Below are positions 47,201 through 59,940 of a stretch of DNA of 64,000 nt, in pieces. Each line of letters starts with the position of its first letter. Positions within the stretch are counted from its first letter, which is position 1. Origin of the DNA: Udeniomyces pyricola (taxonomy: Eukaryota > Basidiomycota > Tremellomycetes > Cystofilobasidiales > Mrakiaceae); contig BCIK01000005.1 of assembly GCA_039545295.1 (NCBI GenBank), positions 1,151,142-1,215,141 on the forward strand. Direction: 5' to 3'. The position numbers and the translations under genes are program-made. Under the pieces are notes generated by a model. It was not told the DNA's origin. It worked only from the letters and a program-made list of their open reading frames with translations, and did no database searches.

Positions 47201-50200
47201 GAACCGATCGCGAACTCCTCAATCGTCCAAGAACCTCACCCGTTTGCGAGGATTTGCCGCATCTCCCGCCTCATCCAACGGCCGGGCCAGCCCCGGTCTG
47301 AACAGCTCAACAGGTCGCGCTTCGCCTGCTCGAGGCAACCAACTCGCCGGGCTTAGCGATGATGCCTCGGTTGCCCTCAGCCCCCATGCGTTCGTCTCAC
47401 GCAACAGCGTCAAGAAGCTCGTGCTCGACCGGCGCGTCGACAGCGCTGATCTCCTCTCGAGCCGCAACAGCTCCATGGGTTCGCCCGCCGGTCAGGGTAA
47501 CCGACTGACCGACTCGGTCGACCGACCCAAGGTTACATTTGACTCCAGGATCGATGTCGAGAGCTTCTTCAACAACGACTTCTCTTCTGTCAATTCGCCC
47601 GCCTCGCGAAAGGTTGCCTTTGCCTCGTCCGGTGGCCTCACTGATACGCCGACGCGACCCCCACCTGCTTCGATGCTTAACGGCAATGGCTTTACCGCTT
47701 CCACATCTCAGCAAGCCAGGTCCTCCTCGACCGGTGCCGATTCACCCGTCCAGACGCGTGCGCCGCTGCAGCATGGAGCGTACTACACTCGGCCCGAGCT
47801 CGACGTCCTCGTCCGATCCGGATACGAAGACCTCACCGCCCTCTCTAACTTTGTCGTCGGTCGCAAGGGATTTGGCGAGGTCGCTTTCCTCGAGCCGGTC
47901 GACTTGACTTCAGTGCCTTCCATTCGCGACATTCCCGGCACGATCGTCTTGTTCGGAGAAAAGATGTGCGAGGTCTACCCCGATAACGTCTCGAAAGCCC
48001 CCCGTGGGACCGGCCTCAACGTCCCCGCCAAAATCACTCTTGAACGCTGCTGGCCCGTCGACAAAGCCACCCGGGAGCCCATCAAGGATGTGGCTGCTCC
48101 GAAAATGAAGAGCCACCTTCGACTCCTCAAAGGCATGGCCGAGACCGAATTCATCGACTACGCCGCCGACAGCGGCACCTGGATCTTCAACGTTCAGCAC
48201 TTCTCCAAGTATGGACTCGTCGGGAGCGATGAAGAGGAGGAAGACGACGAGGAGGAGGAGGAAGAGAAAGAAGGAGCTACGCGCAAGACTGGTGGTGGTC
48301 AGCAAGCTCAACATCCGACCGCATCCCGACACCCACCCCCTGGCCGACGTCGAGCGGCTATCGAAGAGCAAGATGAGATGGACGAGGACGAGGAGGCCGA
48401 CCTGCCTCCTGTCACCTATGGCTCTGACGACGACGAGTCCATGTCCAATGACTCGTCTCAATCGTCGACCCAAGAAGGTTCATCTCGAACGGCCTCGCCT
48501 CAAGATACGCCCCGCCGATACGTATCGCAGGACAAGCTTTCGGCCTCGGACGAAGACGATTTGACCGAAACGGAGCGATCGGACGACGACGTTGAAACGT
48601 CAGAGGTTGATGAGCCTGAAGAACTCTCGGGAGAGGACGACGACGAGGACCAAAGTCAAGTCTCGAACCAAGACTCGCTACACATGTCCGAACTCGAGTA
48701 TGATGAGGAGGATGGCGGCAAGCGAAGCGCTCCCGGTGGACGAAGTCAGGTCCGGCCTTGGGGCAGCGTGGTCGGAGTCGAGCCGCGCAAGGTTCAGGTG
48801 ATGCAAGCTTCGTTTTTTCGAAGCGGGGAGCAGCACCGGCACGCCGAAAGCACGCCTAAGGCGAGCTCGAAGCTGACTGCCGGAGAGAGGTTTTCGAGGA
48901 AGCACGTCCTGCCAGAGAGGGAGGGCAGACTCTTTCTCGATGGTGAGGATGGCTTGAAGATCGACAGATCTTCATCTCAGGTGAGGGCGGCTTTTTGCAC
49001 ATCTTCTCGCATTTAAATGAGGAACAAACCTGCAACGTCGGGAAAACCGTGTCGCTGACTATGGACTTTTGGGTTTGACTGTGCTTGCTCATCCAGCGAC
49101 CATCCTTCGAAGCCTCCGCTGCTCCCCTGAGCCGCCCGACGCGCAAGTACGCCCGGATCGCGTCGTCCGAGAGTCTCATCCAGGGACACGAGGGCGTTAT
49201 GGTTGATGCAGGGTTGATGCAGGGTCGATCTTTTCGTGTCGGCTGGGGTCCAGACGGGACGCTTGTTCATATGGGCAAGCTATGTGGTCTTGATGGAAAG
49301 AGGTGAGCAGATCGGACTTTCCGTATAATCGGAGTAAAACTTGTCCTTGGTGAGAGCTTTCGAGATTGACGGTTCGCGGTATCGTCTTTTTCGGCTTTCA
49401 TCAGCTCCCTAGCACCTGGCTCGTCCCTCAAGCTCGAAACCGTCCAAGTCCTTTCCAACGACGTCGAGACGGAGCAAGCCCGCTCGCGCCGCCTTTTTGA
49501 TACACAAATCGCCAACTCGACCATTTCAGCCGAAAGTTCCTCGTCCATACCCTACGCCATCCCTTCGTCTTCTCTTCGTTTCCATCACTTTGCCTCGTCT
49601 TTCGCTGCCGACGATCACTCGCCAGAAGCTCAGTTGTGGCGACTTGGCTCGGCCCTCTTTGACGAAATCGACCTCGGCCTGCCCGACTCGGCGCCGTCTC
49701 AGCTCGTCGACCGCGTGAGCCGACTTCGCCGCAAGCTCGCGCTTTCCAAGTGGCTCCAGGCGGTTGTCACACCCGCTGTCGATCATGACCTACTCGAAGC
49801 CCAAGATGCCGGCCCAGCACGCGTCTTCACATTGCTGAGTGGCCACCAAGTTGAGCGCGCCGCCCAGACTGCCATCGATGCGGGCGATCTTCGCCTTGCG
49901 ACCCTTCTCACCCGGATCGGAGGCAACCAATCATTCAAGGACGACGTTCGTCTTCAGCTCGACAAGTGGCGCGAGCATCGAGCCGACTCACTCATCGCGA
50001 CCGACTACCGCAAGATCTATTCACTTCTCGCCGGAATTGTCGATGTCTCCGAAGGCAACCAAGCTCGCGATCCGTCTGAATCGACCGAAGAGATTGTCAT
50101 TCCCGCCGGCCTCGACTGGAAGCGCGCATTCGGTCTCCATTTCTGGTTTGGCTCGCCTTTCGAGTCGGACCTTGCCGAGTCTCTCAGCCGATATGAGGAC

Positions 50201-51750
50201 GCGCTTCAGACCCGCACTGCGCCTGCCTCGCCCCTGCCATGGTACCAAGAGAGGCCCTCGCTCGCCAAGGAAGCCACGCGATGGAAGACCCCCGAAGGCA
50301 CCCAGGACGCCTTGTTCCTTCTCCTCAACCTCCAGTCAGACACGGCCACCCCACTCGAATCTGCTCTCAACCCATCCGCGTTTGGTCCAACGCCACTCGA
50401 TTACCGTCTCCCATGGCATATGTACACCATTCTGGCGCTTGCTCTTCAAGCGAGAGATTTCGCCGATCGTGAGCTCGGAGAAGAAGACGACCAGATGGGT
50501 CACAGCGCGAGCGCCAACGTCCTCACCGCCAACTACGCCTGGGGTCTCGAGCAAATGGGCGCCTGGGACCAGGCCGCTTTCGTTTTGCTCCATCTCGAAG
50601 TGGATGAATTGTACGTATCATCTGACGGAGACGAGGGCGGAGTCTTAACATGCCGTCTTATGGTCTGCTGAAAACTGATTGTGGCTACGCATTTTGCCTT
50701 TTGCTTGCAGGCGCAAGAATGCCCTCAAGGCGCTCCTCGCTCGGCAAGTCGGCAAGGACGAAGAAAAGGAAAAGTTTGTCGTCGAGAAGCTGTTGATTCC
50801 TGTTGAATGGATTGCCGAGGCTAAGGTGCGTTGCCTCCTTGCTGAGCTTTTTGTCTTTTGTTCACCTTGTGAGGGTGACACTGTACTAAATTCGCACGCC
50901 ATTTTCTGACCTTCGTCGTTCCTGCAATCCTCGTTTCTGAACTTGTCTTCTCGTACATGTCATCAATCCTCTGCTCTTTTCCTAACTACTCAAGGCCAAT
51001 CTCGCCAACGATCAAGGAGATCCGTATGGTCGATACCTCCACCTCATCGACGCCAAGCTGTACGACCAAGCATCGACCGTTGTCATCCGAGAATTGCTCT
51101 CTGAAGCTCTCATCCGCGAAGACTTTGATCTTGTCCGACGCCTCCTCGAGCCTTTGAGGACAGTTCGACTTACCGAACGACACGTCTCGGTATGTTGTGT
51201 GTCTTCTAGGTCTAGCTTGGACCATCTGGGCGCACGTGCCTCAGCAGGTGCTGACTTGTTGCCTCTCCCGTTTCCTTCTTTTTTTCTTCTTCTTTTTTTT
51301 AGACGGCTCTATCTCTTGTCGACACCCTCGAACGACTCCCCGGTCTTCTGACGGACGCTTTGACGACGACGCTCGAGCCGGCCCGCGCAGACGAGCTCTC
51401 GCATTTGTCGTCGAACCTTCCGTCGCTCATTCGATCCATCCCCGAGGTCTTTACCGAGTCAAGCCTTCAGACCAACGTTGTGCTCTCGGACGTGCTCGCC
51501 AAACTGCTCCGGTTCGGAAGTATGCTCGCAGTCGGACGCTTCGTGAGTATCCTGTTAGATTGACGGATAGTGTGTGATGGCTTTTGAAGGTTACACCGCG
51601 ACTGAGCAGCTGACGCTGGATTGGGGAATATTGTTTGGTGTGTTGCAGCTTCCTACGGCTCCCACGTCGTCGTACCAACCCGAGGAGCTGTCCCTTGTCC
51701 AGGCTGGTGCACTCGACCAGTTTATCATTTCGCTTGAGCAATTCGCTTGA
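44215..51750 (+). CDS. NUP145: nucleoporin precursor Nup98-Nup96 (Nup145 type)
   Basis: Nuclear-pore precursor that cuts itself into an FG nucleoporin and a Y-complex scaffold subunit. The ATG exon reads MFGASAWGQNN followed by 12 Gln. FG repeats, mostly GLFG, SLFG and TFGQP, fill 44215-47080 across several introns. A GLEBS-like Gle2-binding segment is visible: QTITAMPQYMDACLN (about 45490-45535), an intron, then ELRLKDYEQNRK (about 45655). The autoproteolytic domain begins YYTRPELDVLVRSGYEDL (about 47780), passes through GTIVLFGEKMCEVYP, and ends WIFNVQHFSKYGL; cleavage is expected between Phe and Ser at 48203/48204. An acidic linker leads into the helical Nup96/Nup145C part, with conserved-looking stretches such as QLWRLGSALFDEIDL (about 49630) and DPYGRYLHLIDAKLYDQ (about 51022). 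TGA 51748-51750 ends it. Confidence 0.95.
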
Positions 51751-52359
51751 GGTTTTGCTCTCCCTTTTCCACTCTCTCTCTCTCTCTCTCTCTCTTTTCT
51801 ACCTTTTATATAAATAAGCAAATTGATGTTCCTGTCGTACTTTTTGGTAAATCATGTGCATTTTGTGTTGCATCTCGTTTTGAAAGCTGATTGATCCCTG
51901 TTGGGTGTTGGTTAAATATTGAATGTTAAAACATATCACGTCGAGTTGAATCTGGTGGAACGTTTGATTGGATCCAAGAAGGAACCTTTTGATCGGAGTC
52001 TAAAACGTGATTTGACTTGCGGGAACTCGGACTCCATGTGGGCGGCGTGCGCAGTCTCTGGAATCAGGCTGCTGACCAAGCAGAATCCCGACTTCTCCCT
52101 CGCCTTGGACGCGGACGCGCAACGTTGGAGTGGCAGCAGCTTGCTTGCGTCTGCCTTGGCCTTGCCCTCGAAGCTCGACGTCTCAGATATCAGCGACCCT
52201 ACAAGCTACACACTATTGGAAGCCCCCCCCCCCCCCACCCTCCTGGATCTCGTCCGTCCCTCACCGGCCCCACTTGCGTCTCGTCCGTCACCCTTGGTCT
52301 CGCTTTCATTCATCCGTGCCCCAGTGTCCTCCAGTTCCCTCTTCCCCATTCCTTCCACC
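51751..52359. other. intergenic, NUP98-96 / YAP1-like
   Basis: This 609-bp gap separates two plus-strand genes. A (TC)n run of about 22 bp (about 51773-51795) and a TATATAAATAA stretch (about 51808) follow the nucleoporin stop. A C12-type tract lies near 52226. From 51919 the YAP1 frame is open without a stop, with an ATG at 52036. I treat this as 5' leader because ATG 52360 has a much better context (CCACCATGT). Confidence 0.5.
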
Positions 52360-55053
52360 ATGTCGTCCCTCACCCAGGACTGGGCAACTTCCACCTCTCA
52401 CGACGCCGACTTCCTCGCCATACTCGAGCAACAAATGTCCACCAACCTCGGCAACGCCCAATCGATTCCGACATCCTTCTACCCTCAGCGTCCCTTCCCG
52501 CAAGTTTCACCCCCGCTCTCCGAGTCGAGTGACCGTGAGACCCGAGATCGAAGTAACAGTCACCTCAGTGACGACAACGAGGCACCGAGCGATAATGAGA
52601 ATGACGATGGTGACGAGCATCACAAGCGTAAGAAGCAGGGTGCCGGCGCTCAAGGCGATGCAGGCAAGAAGGGAAAGACTGCTAAGGAAGGCTCCATGGA
52701 CCAAGGTCAGTAGGCTCATTTCACGGCCGTATGGGAATTCTCTCTTGGGTTGGCTGCGTTTGTCGTCCCAACCAAGACGTGCCACACGCTGACTGTGCTC
52801 TCTTATCTGTTGTCGTCCTCCAGAAGGCGAGAAGAAAGGCAAGAAGAAAGGCGAGCCCAAAGTGAGTCATCCATGCCTGACGCTCTCGGTCCGCATCCTT
52901 CTCTGCCTCGATCGACTTGACAGACGCGATTGACGCGTGCTGCATACACGGCTCGTGCTCTCCAGGATGACAACAAGCTTAACAAGCGAAAGGAACAGAA
53001 TCGAGTGAGTCCGCATGCTGCTCGTCCAGACGCGTCGGGGGCTGTTTGGGTGGGACAGGATAGGATATACGATATAGGATACGGACTGATGAGTGCGCCC
53101 GCTTCCCCGGACCTCCACTTCCTTGCTCGCTCGCTCGCTTGTCCCTCCCCTTCAGGCTGCTCAACGCGCCTTCAGGTCGGTCTTCTTTCGCCCCTCGCTT
53201 GGCGACCGATTTATTTTTGATCATCTACTGAACAGGCTTCTCATTGACGTCTCAGAGAGAGAAAAGAAAAACACGTCAAGGACGTGAGTTCCCCTTTGTT
53301 GCACTCACGCCCCTAACCTTGCCCGTCGTACGGACTAGGTCACTCACGCCCAGGTCACCTCGTCTGTCTTTGCCCGCCTCAGCTCGAAGATCGCGTCGCT
53401 GCTTTGGCCGCGCAGAACGAGGGTGTCTCATCCGAAAATGAGAACCTGAGAGAACTTCTGGCCAGACTCCAGAAGGAGAATGTCATGGTATGTGTAGTCT
53501 TGCGCCCAGTGGCTAGTGGATCATCGCCACCTTGCCGTTCAATAATAACAGAAAGCAGGAATGTCGCTAAGCCATCTTCCTTCTTTTTTGCCTCTTTCTT
53601 TTCTTTTCTAACCGGTCCTTAATCTTGATAGCTCAAACAAGCCGCCTTCACTTTCACTCTTCCCAAACCTGAAGCGGGCGCACCCGTCATCCTGACAAAA
53701 CCTCAAACCCCTCCTTCCTCAAACGCCGAATCACCTGAGTCGTTTGTTTCTGGCTCATCTACCTCGGTCTCTTCCCGAACCAAGTCTGTGTCGTATTCTT
53801 CCAACACTAGCAGAGACAGCCCGAGTGACGACTCGAGCAGCAACAATGGATTCAACTTAAGTCCCGCTGTGGACAGCCCCCCGGCCACAATCTTCTCGAC
53901 CGAGGGTTTCAACGTCTTCTCTGCTCCGACAGTCCAGGACCTCAAGTTGCCAACGGCCATCAAAGTTCCCAAGGTGGAGAATGCGGAGGACAACCTGGTC
54001 GGATCGAGTGACGCCAACCGTCCCCAGTATCCAACACGCGATTCGAATGGCTCCATGCCCGACATTACCTCCTACACCCAAGCATCTACTTCCCAACCTC
54101 AATCGACACCTTCCTTTGACTCTTCCTCGCAGCAACAGCCGCAGGCGCAGACACTTCCGCCCTTCGACGCCCCTTCCCCCCCGACGTTCGCCTTTTCCCC
54201 CTCGGCATTTTTCAACTCGGTCGAGGCGGGCCCCTCTTCACCTTGCCAAGTTATTGCCTCGAACCCGGCGTTCACCTCGTTCCGCGAACCCTCTGCTTCA
54301 CTTGACGCGTCGCTCAACGACTTCTTTGGCTCGAGTTCGACCAGCGCGTTCGATTTTGATGCGTCCGACAACTTCTCCGGCCTCTTTGACGGTCAGCTTG
54401 ATGGCCTGGACGTCTCCCTCACACCGTTCGCGGAAGCGTCGAATCCGTTCTCGACCGAGTCGTCACTGGCCAGCAAGGTGTCGACCTCGCCACCGACCAT
54501 CGCCGGATTTGCTCCTTCATCCTCGTCAACTGTGTCCAAGGTTGCTAAGCCGGCGGGCTGGTGGAAGCTTCCTGCGCCCAACGGGACGAAGCACTGGTGG
54601 GAAGATCCAGACCATCACGGCGGAAATCCCGACCAAATCAGGGTTGCAGCCGATCCTCTATCCAAGCACTACAAGATTCAGGACGTTTGGGCCAAGATCG
54701 AGGACACCAAGCACAACTTGGCGGACGACGACTTGGACGTGAGTCTAGTCGTGGTATCATCATGTCTCGGATCAACCGCCTTCGTGAACGAGTACATACT
54801 GACAATGCTGTTCCTTTGTCTCTGCCTGGTAGGTGCTCTGCTGGGAAATGAAATCCAAGGCCAAGTGCGGAGGCGCAGGTCAGTCGAACGCTATCTATTG
54901 CTTCTCTTAAAGCTCACCGCTGACCCCAACGCATCTCTTGATGTTTCAGATGGTGCCGTTTTGGATCATCACCAGGTCCAAGAGATTTTACAAGGCTTGC
55001 CTCATCGCTTTGAGTGCAAGTCGAAGCCTGCAGAAACTTTCCCACTTCCTTAA
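52360..55053 (+). CDS. YAP1: AP-1-like bZIP transcription factor, Yap1/Pap1 type
   Basis: Redox-regulated activator of oxidative-stress genes, shuttling between cytoplasm and nucleus. The N-terminus has a Ser/acidic region and a Lys-rich stretch (HHKRKKQG near 52618). The bZIP is spread over exons: NKRKEQNR ends at 53004; AAQRAF is a 20-nt exon (53156-53175); R-ERKEKHVKD is a 28-nt exon (53256-53283); and LEDRVAALAAQNEGV with further Leu heptads follows (about 53383-53490). The signature NRAAQRAFRERKEKHV marks the Yap1/Pap1 group. A long Ser/Pro-rich activation region follows, with only one Cys (SSPCQVIAS, about 54240) where the N-terminal Cys-rich domain is expected. The C-terminal one is present: LCWEMKSKAKC after an intron at 54739-54830, then DGAVLD and FECKSKP, giving three Cys. 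TAA is at 55051-55053. Confidence 0.92.
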
Positions 55054-55819
55054 CCCCTTTCACTTTGGTTTTGTTGCATTATTTTCTATTTTTATCTTCG
55101 CTTCCCCCCCCCCCCCCGATCATTCCAGCTAGATTCTCCCCTCCCCTTTCTCGGTCCCCCGTGTTCTGCTACGCGCTCGCTTTACTGGAGTTTCGGCCTT
55201 TGCCACTCCTCATCATGTTTCAACTCAGAGTTTCCCTTGCGTGTTTTTTTTTTTCTTTTTCTTTTTTCGTTATTTCTTTTCTTTCTCTTCCCTTGCGAGT
55301 GGTCTGTAATTGTATCCGAATTCTTTTTGGTCGGCCGAAAGTTTCATAGCTCATCTCTGATGATGTTTCGACGCGTTCTTTTTCTCCTTGTTGACCACTA
55401 CCATCAGTTGTGTTTCTTTACGCTCTTCGCTTTTTTATCTTTATGTAAGACTCTGAAGCTGGTAGTGGATCTGAGGTCGGTCGTACTCTTCCGGACATAA
55501 CATTCTGAAAGGCGAGGCTAAGCCGGGCCTAATGATATGAGTCTGAGTTTGTTGCTCTTATATAAATATGAGCTGGCCCAAACTGGCCGTTATCCTAACA
55601 GGGGACGCGTTCGCGCGTGAGCAAGATTGGATCGGTTATTCAATTACGTAGCGATGACAGTCTTCCTTCAAGCTTCACCTCCAGCCTTTGACTTGTATAT
55701 CCTTCACCATCCACACTCCCATCCGCTCAGGTCAACTCCCCCTCACAGTCCATGGCACCTCGACCGTCGATCAAACTACATCACCATCATATCGTCCCAC
55801 CACTACATCAACATCAATC
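55054..55819. other. intergenic, YAP1-like / unknown gene
   Basis: This 766-bp gap separates two plus-strand genes. Its left half is T-rich with a C14 run near 55107 and TTTTTCTTTTT tracts (about 55240-55280), probably the YAP1 3' UTR. A TATATAAATA motif lies near 55560 and ACGCGT at 55605-55610, about 210-260 bp before the next ATG; both could be promoter elements. Confidence 0.45.
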
Positions 55820-57399
55820 ATGCTCCTCCCTCACGCCGACGGCGACATCGCTCGCCCTATGTCTCTTGACCCGACTTCACCTCATACCCATCCCTCGCCC
55901 TCTTTCCCGTCCTCGTTCGAAGCCTTCCACCTCCCATCACCAAAGGTCTCATCCCCAAACGGACTGTTATCTCACGACATGTCTGACGCGGCTCGACGCT
56001 TACGCCGGTAAGGCGTTCGCCGTCTGCCTGAATAGATTGCCGCCCGCCGGCATCCTGCATGCTCCTCCGTTTAACCGTATTAATGCCCTCTTGACTGCTC
56101 TCACTTAGGCCATCCATGCTCGGTCAACAACCGCTCTCGGTTGATCATCCTCTCAGACCAAAGACTCCGCCGTACCCATCTGCATCGATGGCATTCTCTC
56201 CACTCAAGCAAGAGCTTGCGCCAATCTCGTCTAAACCGCCATTGTTGAATCCGCCTCGGTTCCATTCGCACGTCTCACCTCAATCATCATCTTCATCGAG
56301 CTCTCTAGATAAAGGCAAAGGACGTCTAATGGACGAGCCCGTCGCTCGGGCCATCACTCGGAGTGGGTCCTTGCTTCCCAAGCATGCCGCTCAATCCCGT
56401 ATCGCTGCTCAACTCTCGACCGAGCTCGATCCTGGCTCGACCGAGATCCGGTCCGAGGCTCAGATCCAACGTCTCCTGCAATCCCAATCGTCGTCGCCCC
56501 GACTACGGTCATCTCTCGCGACGCGACCTCGGTCTTCAGCGGGAAGGTTCCCGGACGTCGTGGACGACGGCGACGACGACCTCTTTGGGACGTTTACCGC
56601 CTCGAGCAGTGCCAGCAGCGACGACCTCGACATGGAGGATGACGATTCGGCAAGCCTAAGCGAAAGCTTCTCTGGGGGAATTGGGGCTAGTCATGCGTTG
56701 GGAGGGCGGGGAGAAGGTGGCATCATGGGAGGAGGAGGATCAGGGGTAGACTCTTTGGCAACAGCAACTCCACCCTCACTACTCGCGTCCAACATTCCAT
56801 CGACCCATCGCTCGCATAGCGGTGGAGAGAGTGACACATCTATGATTCCTTTGAGCAGTCCCGTCATGGCCAGCCCTATGCCTTCCATGTGGCGCGAAGG
56901 AAATGGCAAAGCGGCCTCCAACAAGCGCAAAGCCGCCGGGGACGACCGGTTCGAACCTTATGGCAAACGAAGAGCCGTCTCGCCTTCGACGGTTTTGTTC
57001 CCTTCATCCTCCAACGGTCTCGGTCCATCTTCGATGACAAATGGGTCGCTCTCGGGCTCGACTGGGCTTGCTTCGCCAAGTCTCGTTCATTCGGGCTTAT
57101 CTAGCGCCGTCCATCTACCTCTGTCGATCCCTCACGCTGCTTGCTCTGCTCCCATTCCCATCTCATCCCCTTCGAACGGCTCCTTCTATCACCACTATAA
57201 CCGGAACCGAGCTGGCTCACCCATTCCTCAAAGCCTGATGTCGACAAGCGCGACGAGCGCCGGTAGGAGCGCCGGCGCTGGCTTAGGCCTCGCACTCCTT
57301 CAGCGGGAAAGGGAAGGAAAGAGGGATCGGGCTATGAGCGGTATCGAAGATGGAGGAGAGTTGATTCTGGGGAGGATGCGGTTAGGAGACGATACCTAG
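55820..57399 (+). CDS. unrecognised Ser-rich protein, possibly nuclear
   Basis: I do not recognise this protein. Two exons join in frame: 55820 to about 56008 (MLLPHADGDIARPMSLDP to ARRLR, donor GTAAGG) and about 56109-57399. The product is about 490 residues, Ser/Pro-rich, with no membrane span or catalytic motif that I can see. Short blocks that look less random are RLMDEPVARAITRSGSLLPK (about 56325), STEIRSEAQIQRLLQSQ (about 56440), an acidic DDGDDDLFGTF (about 56565), NKRKAAGDDRFEPYGKRRA followed by VSPS (about 56920-56985), and GELILGRMRLGDD at the end. The Lys/Arg-rich pairs could be nuclear localisation signals, and KRRAVSPS is a plausible phosphorylation site. Similar low-complexity proteins occur among fungal cell-cycle and transcription regulators, but this is only an impression. 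Confidence 0.7.
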
Positions 57400-58008
57400 G
57401 AGAGAGACGGGCAACGAAGAGTTGGAACTGGAAGTTGGAAAGTTGAGCGTTTGCTTGGGGAGAATGACTATATCCCGATGCAGCCATGTACCCATGGCGG
57501 GTTTAGACTACGAATGGGCGGGAGGGACGACGATGATGACGGTTGTAATCTCACACACGTATATAGGTGGATCGAATAGATGGTTGTATCATATAATGTC
57601 GGGTATGGCAATAGCATGTTGTAGTTTGGAAGAATGAGCGAGAACATGCACGAGGCAGCGTAAGTATGTGTGTTGTGATACAAGTGCTGTATTGGGAGTT
57701 GATGCCATTGCTTTGATAAGCTTGTATAGAGACTGTCGAAGCATCAAGTATATGTATATGAAGCATAGCAATATGCCCGTCGAGGCATCGCAGGCCAGTC
57801 CAACGTCATGATTGGGCGGGCTGTACAGGGCTGTGTACACTCATGACCATGTACGCTAAGGCCGAGCTGAGCACGAGATGCGCGTGAGGACGCGCCTGGA
57901 AATGAGTTTGTGTCAAACTCATCATCTCCATTTTTCAGTAGCTGATCGTCCAACGTCCAGACGTCCACCCCTGACACTGACCTTGAGGAGAGGCATGAGC
58001 ACAGCGTG
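57400..58008. other. intergenic, unknown gene / site-2 protease
   Basis: This 609-bp gap separates two plus-strand genes. It probably holds a 3' UTR followed by a promoter and leader. ORFs on the minus strand here are short and low in coding character. No repeat or recognisable site stands out. Confidence 0.5.
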
Positions 58009-59903
58009 ATGGTTATCCTATCTCTGTTCTCCATCGGTTGGGTCGTCTTTCATCTTCTTCGATTCAGTCTCCACGCATCCAGTACCGTTCGAGGTCGACT
58101 CCGCAGGCTGCTATCGCCGTCGGCCTTTGCTCGACTTTCATTCTCACCCGACGACAACGACGACGATAGCGACCATAGTCATCATCAACGACGGATTACT
58201 TGGCACACTACCCTTACCGGCGTCAAGGTATCCACCGACCGTTGGAATGAGGTCGCGCTGGACTTGACCCGCTCCGTCGGCAAGAAGGGGGCAAGGCGAC
58301 TGACTGTGTTCTACGATTTGGGACGGTCGTTTGGAGCGCTGATAATGGTGATGGTCGTGCTGGGCTTCGGCTGGCAGGCGATCAAGGTGACCCAAGACCT
58401 GTGGAACTTGAGTTCGGGCCGTCGAGATCTGGAGCGGAATGATGTAGGACGTCGAAGTCAAGGTATCGATATCTACCCACTCGTGAGTCTTGAGTTCTCC
58501 CCCCCACCATCATGGACCATCCTCCCGTACCTCAACATTTATATCTGACATCAGCCAAATCCGCTTCATTCATGTCAGATACCAGGCATCACTCTTCCAT
58601 TTTCCCACGCGCTCTACCTCGCCTTTGCTTTCCTCATCTCTCAGCTCATTCACGAGCCTGCCCACGCTTTGGCCGCTGCTTTGTACGCATCGTCATCATC
58701 CTATTCTTCCTGAATTCACGCCATCGCTTTCAAGCTGTAGACACGGAGGTTGAATGGAAGAGATGTTGTTCTGTTTGCTTGTTTTGCTTCGTCCCGTTCC
58801 TCGTCAGATCAAACCTCTCCCCTTTGCTTGTGTCAGTGCATCTGTCACCTCTGCTTCCTGCGGCTTCCGTCACGTTGCCGTCTTCGGAGCTACTCGCGCT
58901 GCCTGCACTTCAACGAGCATCCATCGCTGCTGTACGTTCGCTCATCGATGATTTGTCTACCTCTCAAAGATGGCTTCCGCTTGGACTGTTCTCAAAGAGA
59001 CCTCTTATCATTGACCGGGGATGTTCTGGATTGTTTGTTCAGGCTGGCTGCTGGCACAATGCGTTGGCTGCCGGAGGCTTCTGGCTCGTCGACGCTACCT
59101 TGACTCGCTCCGAGACGTTCGTTGGGAAAAAAGGGAGGGGAGTTCTCTCAGTTGTCCAAGTCAGTCAGATGGACAGTTCATCCTTCGCGCCCAGCTGGAC
59201 CCTTGTCGCTTTAGATGACTGACCTGATAGCGATACCTGTCACTCCTCCCTACACCGGCGGGGCGAATCAGACATCCCCTCTTGCGTCATCAATCCCCAG
59301 AGGTTCCATCATCACCCATCTTGACAATCTCTCCCTTGCTGGTAGCTCTATAGCGTCTGATGATCGATGGGTGACTTACCTCGGCTCGCCCCATCGATCA
59401 AACGTCACAGGATGGTGCATCGGTACCGCTTGGTTCCTAGGTATGTATTCCTTCATCCGTCTCAAGGTCAAGGACATGACAACACAAAGTCTGTACTGAC
59501 TGTATAGCTCTTCACTTCAACCCCTGGCAGATCAACCGACTGAGTGTTGCCTATCTTCCTTCCCGACACTCAACTCGACGAACCTCTGCTTTCGCGAGAC
59601 TCCACTGAGTAACGGCCGTTGTCTCGCGCCTTATCCAATCCTCACCACCCATCCTGCATCATCGGAAACCTCAGTGCCCTCTGGCTGCCCTTGCGGCGTC
59701 GATGAGATCTGCGTTCGTCCAGATGAGAGAGAAGAAATTACTCGCCTTTTGATCTCGACGCCGGACGGTGGGCTCGATTCGGTAGTATTCCAAGGCCCTC
59801 GTCAGACCATTCTCGACCAAGGTAAGAGACCCGCAGCAAAACATGTTTAAACTTTTTCTTCTTCTTCTTCTTTCTATTACATCGACTTATGGGCCATGCA
59901 TCC

Positions 59904-59940
<37 letters not shown>

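Noticed and set aside
47397..47714. Minus-strand and alternative-frame open frames within the nucleoporin gene
   Set aside because: They are shadows of the Ser/Pro-rich linker, with no independent coding signal.
51919..52359. In-frame upstream extension of the Yap1-like protein (ATG at 52036)
   Set aside because: The extension is low-complexity and passes through a poly-C tract, while ATG 52360 sits in a strong CCACCATG context and starts a typical acidic N-terminus.
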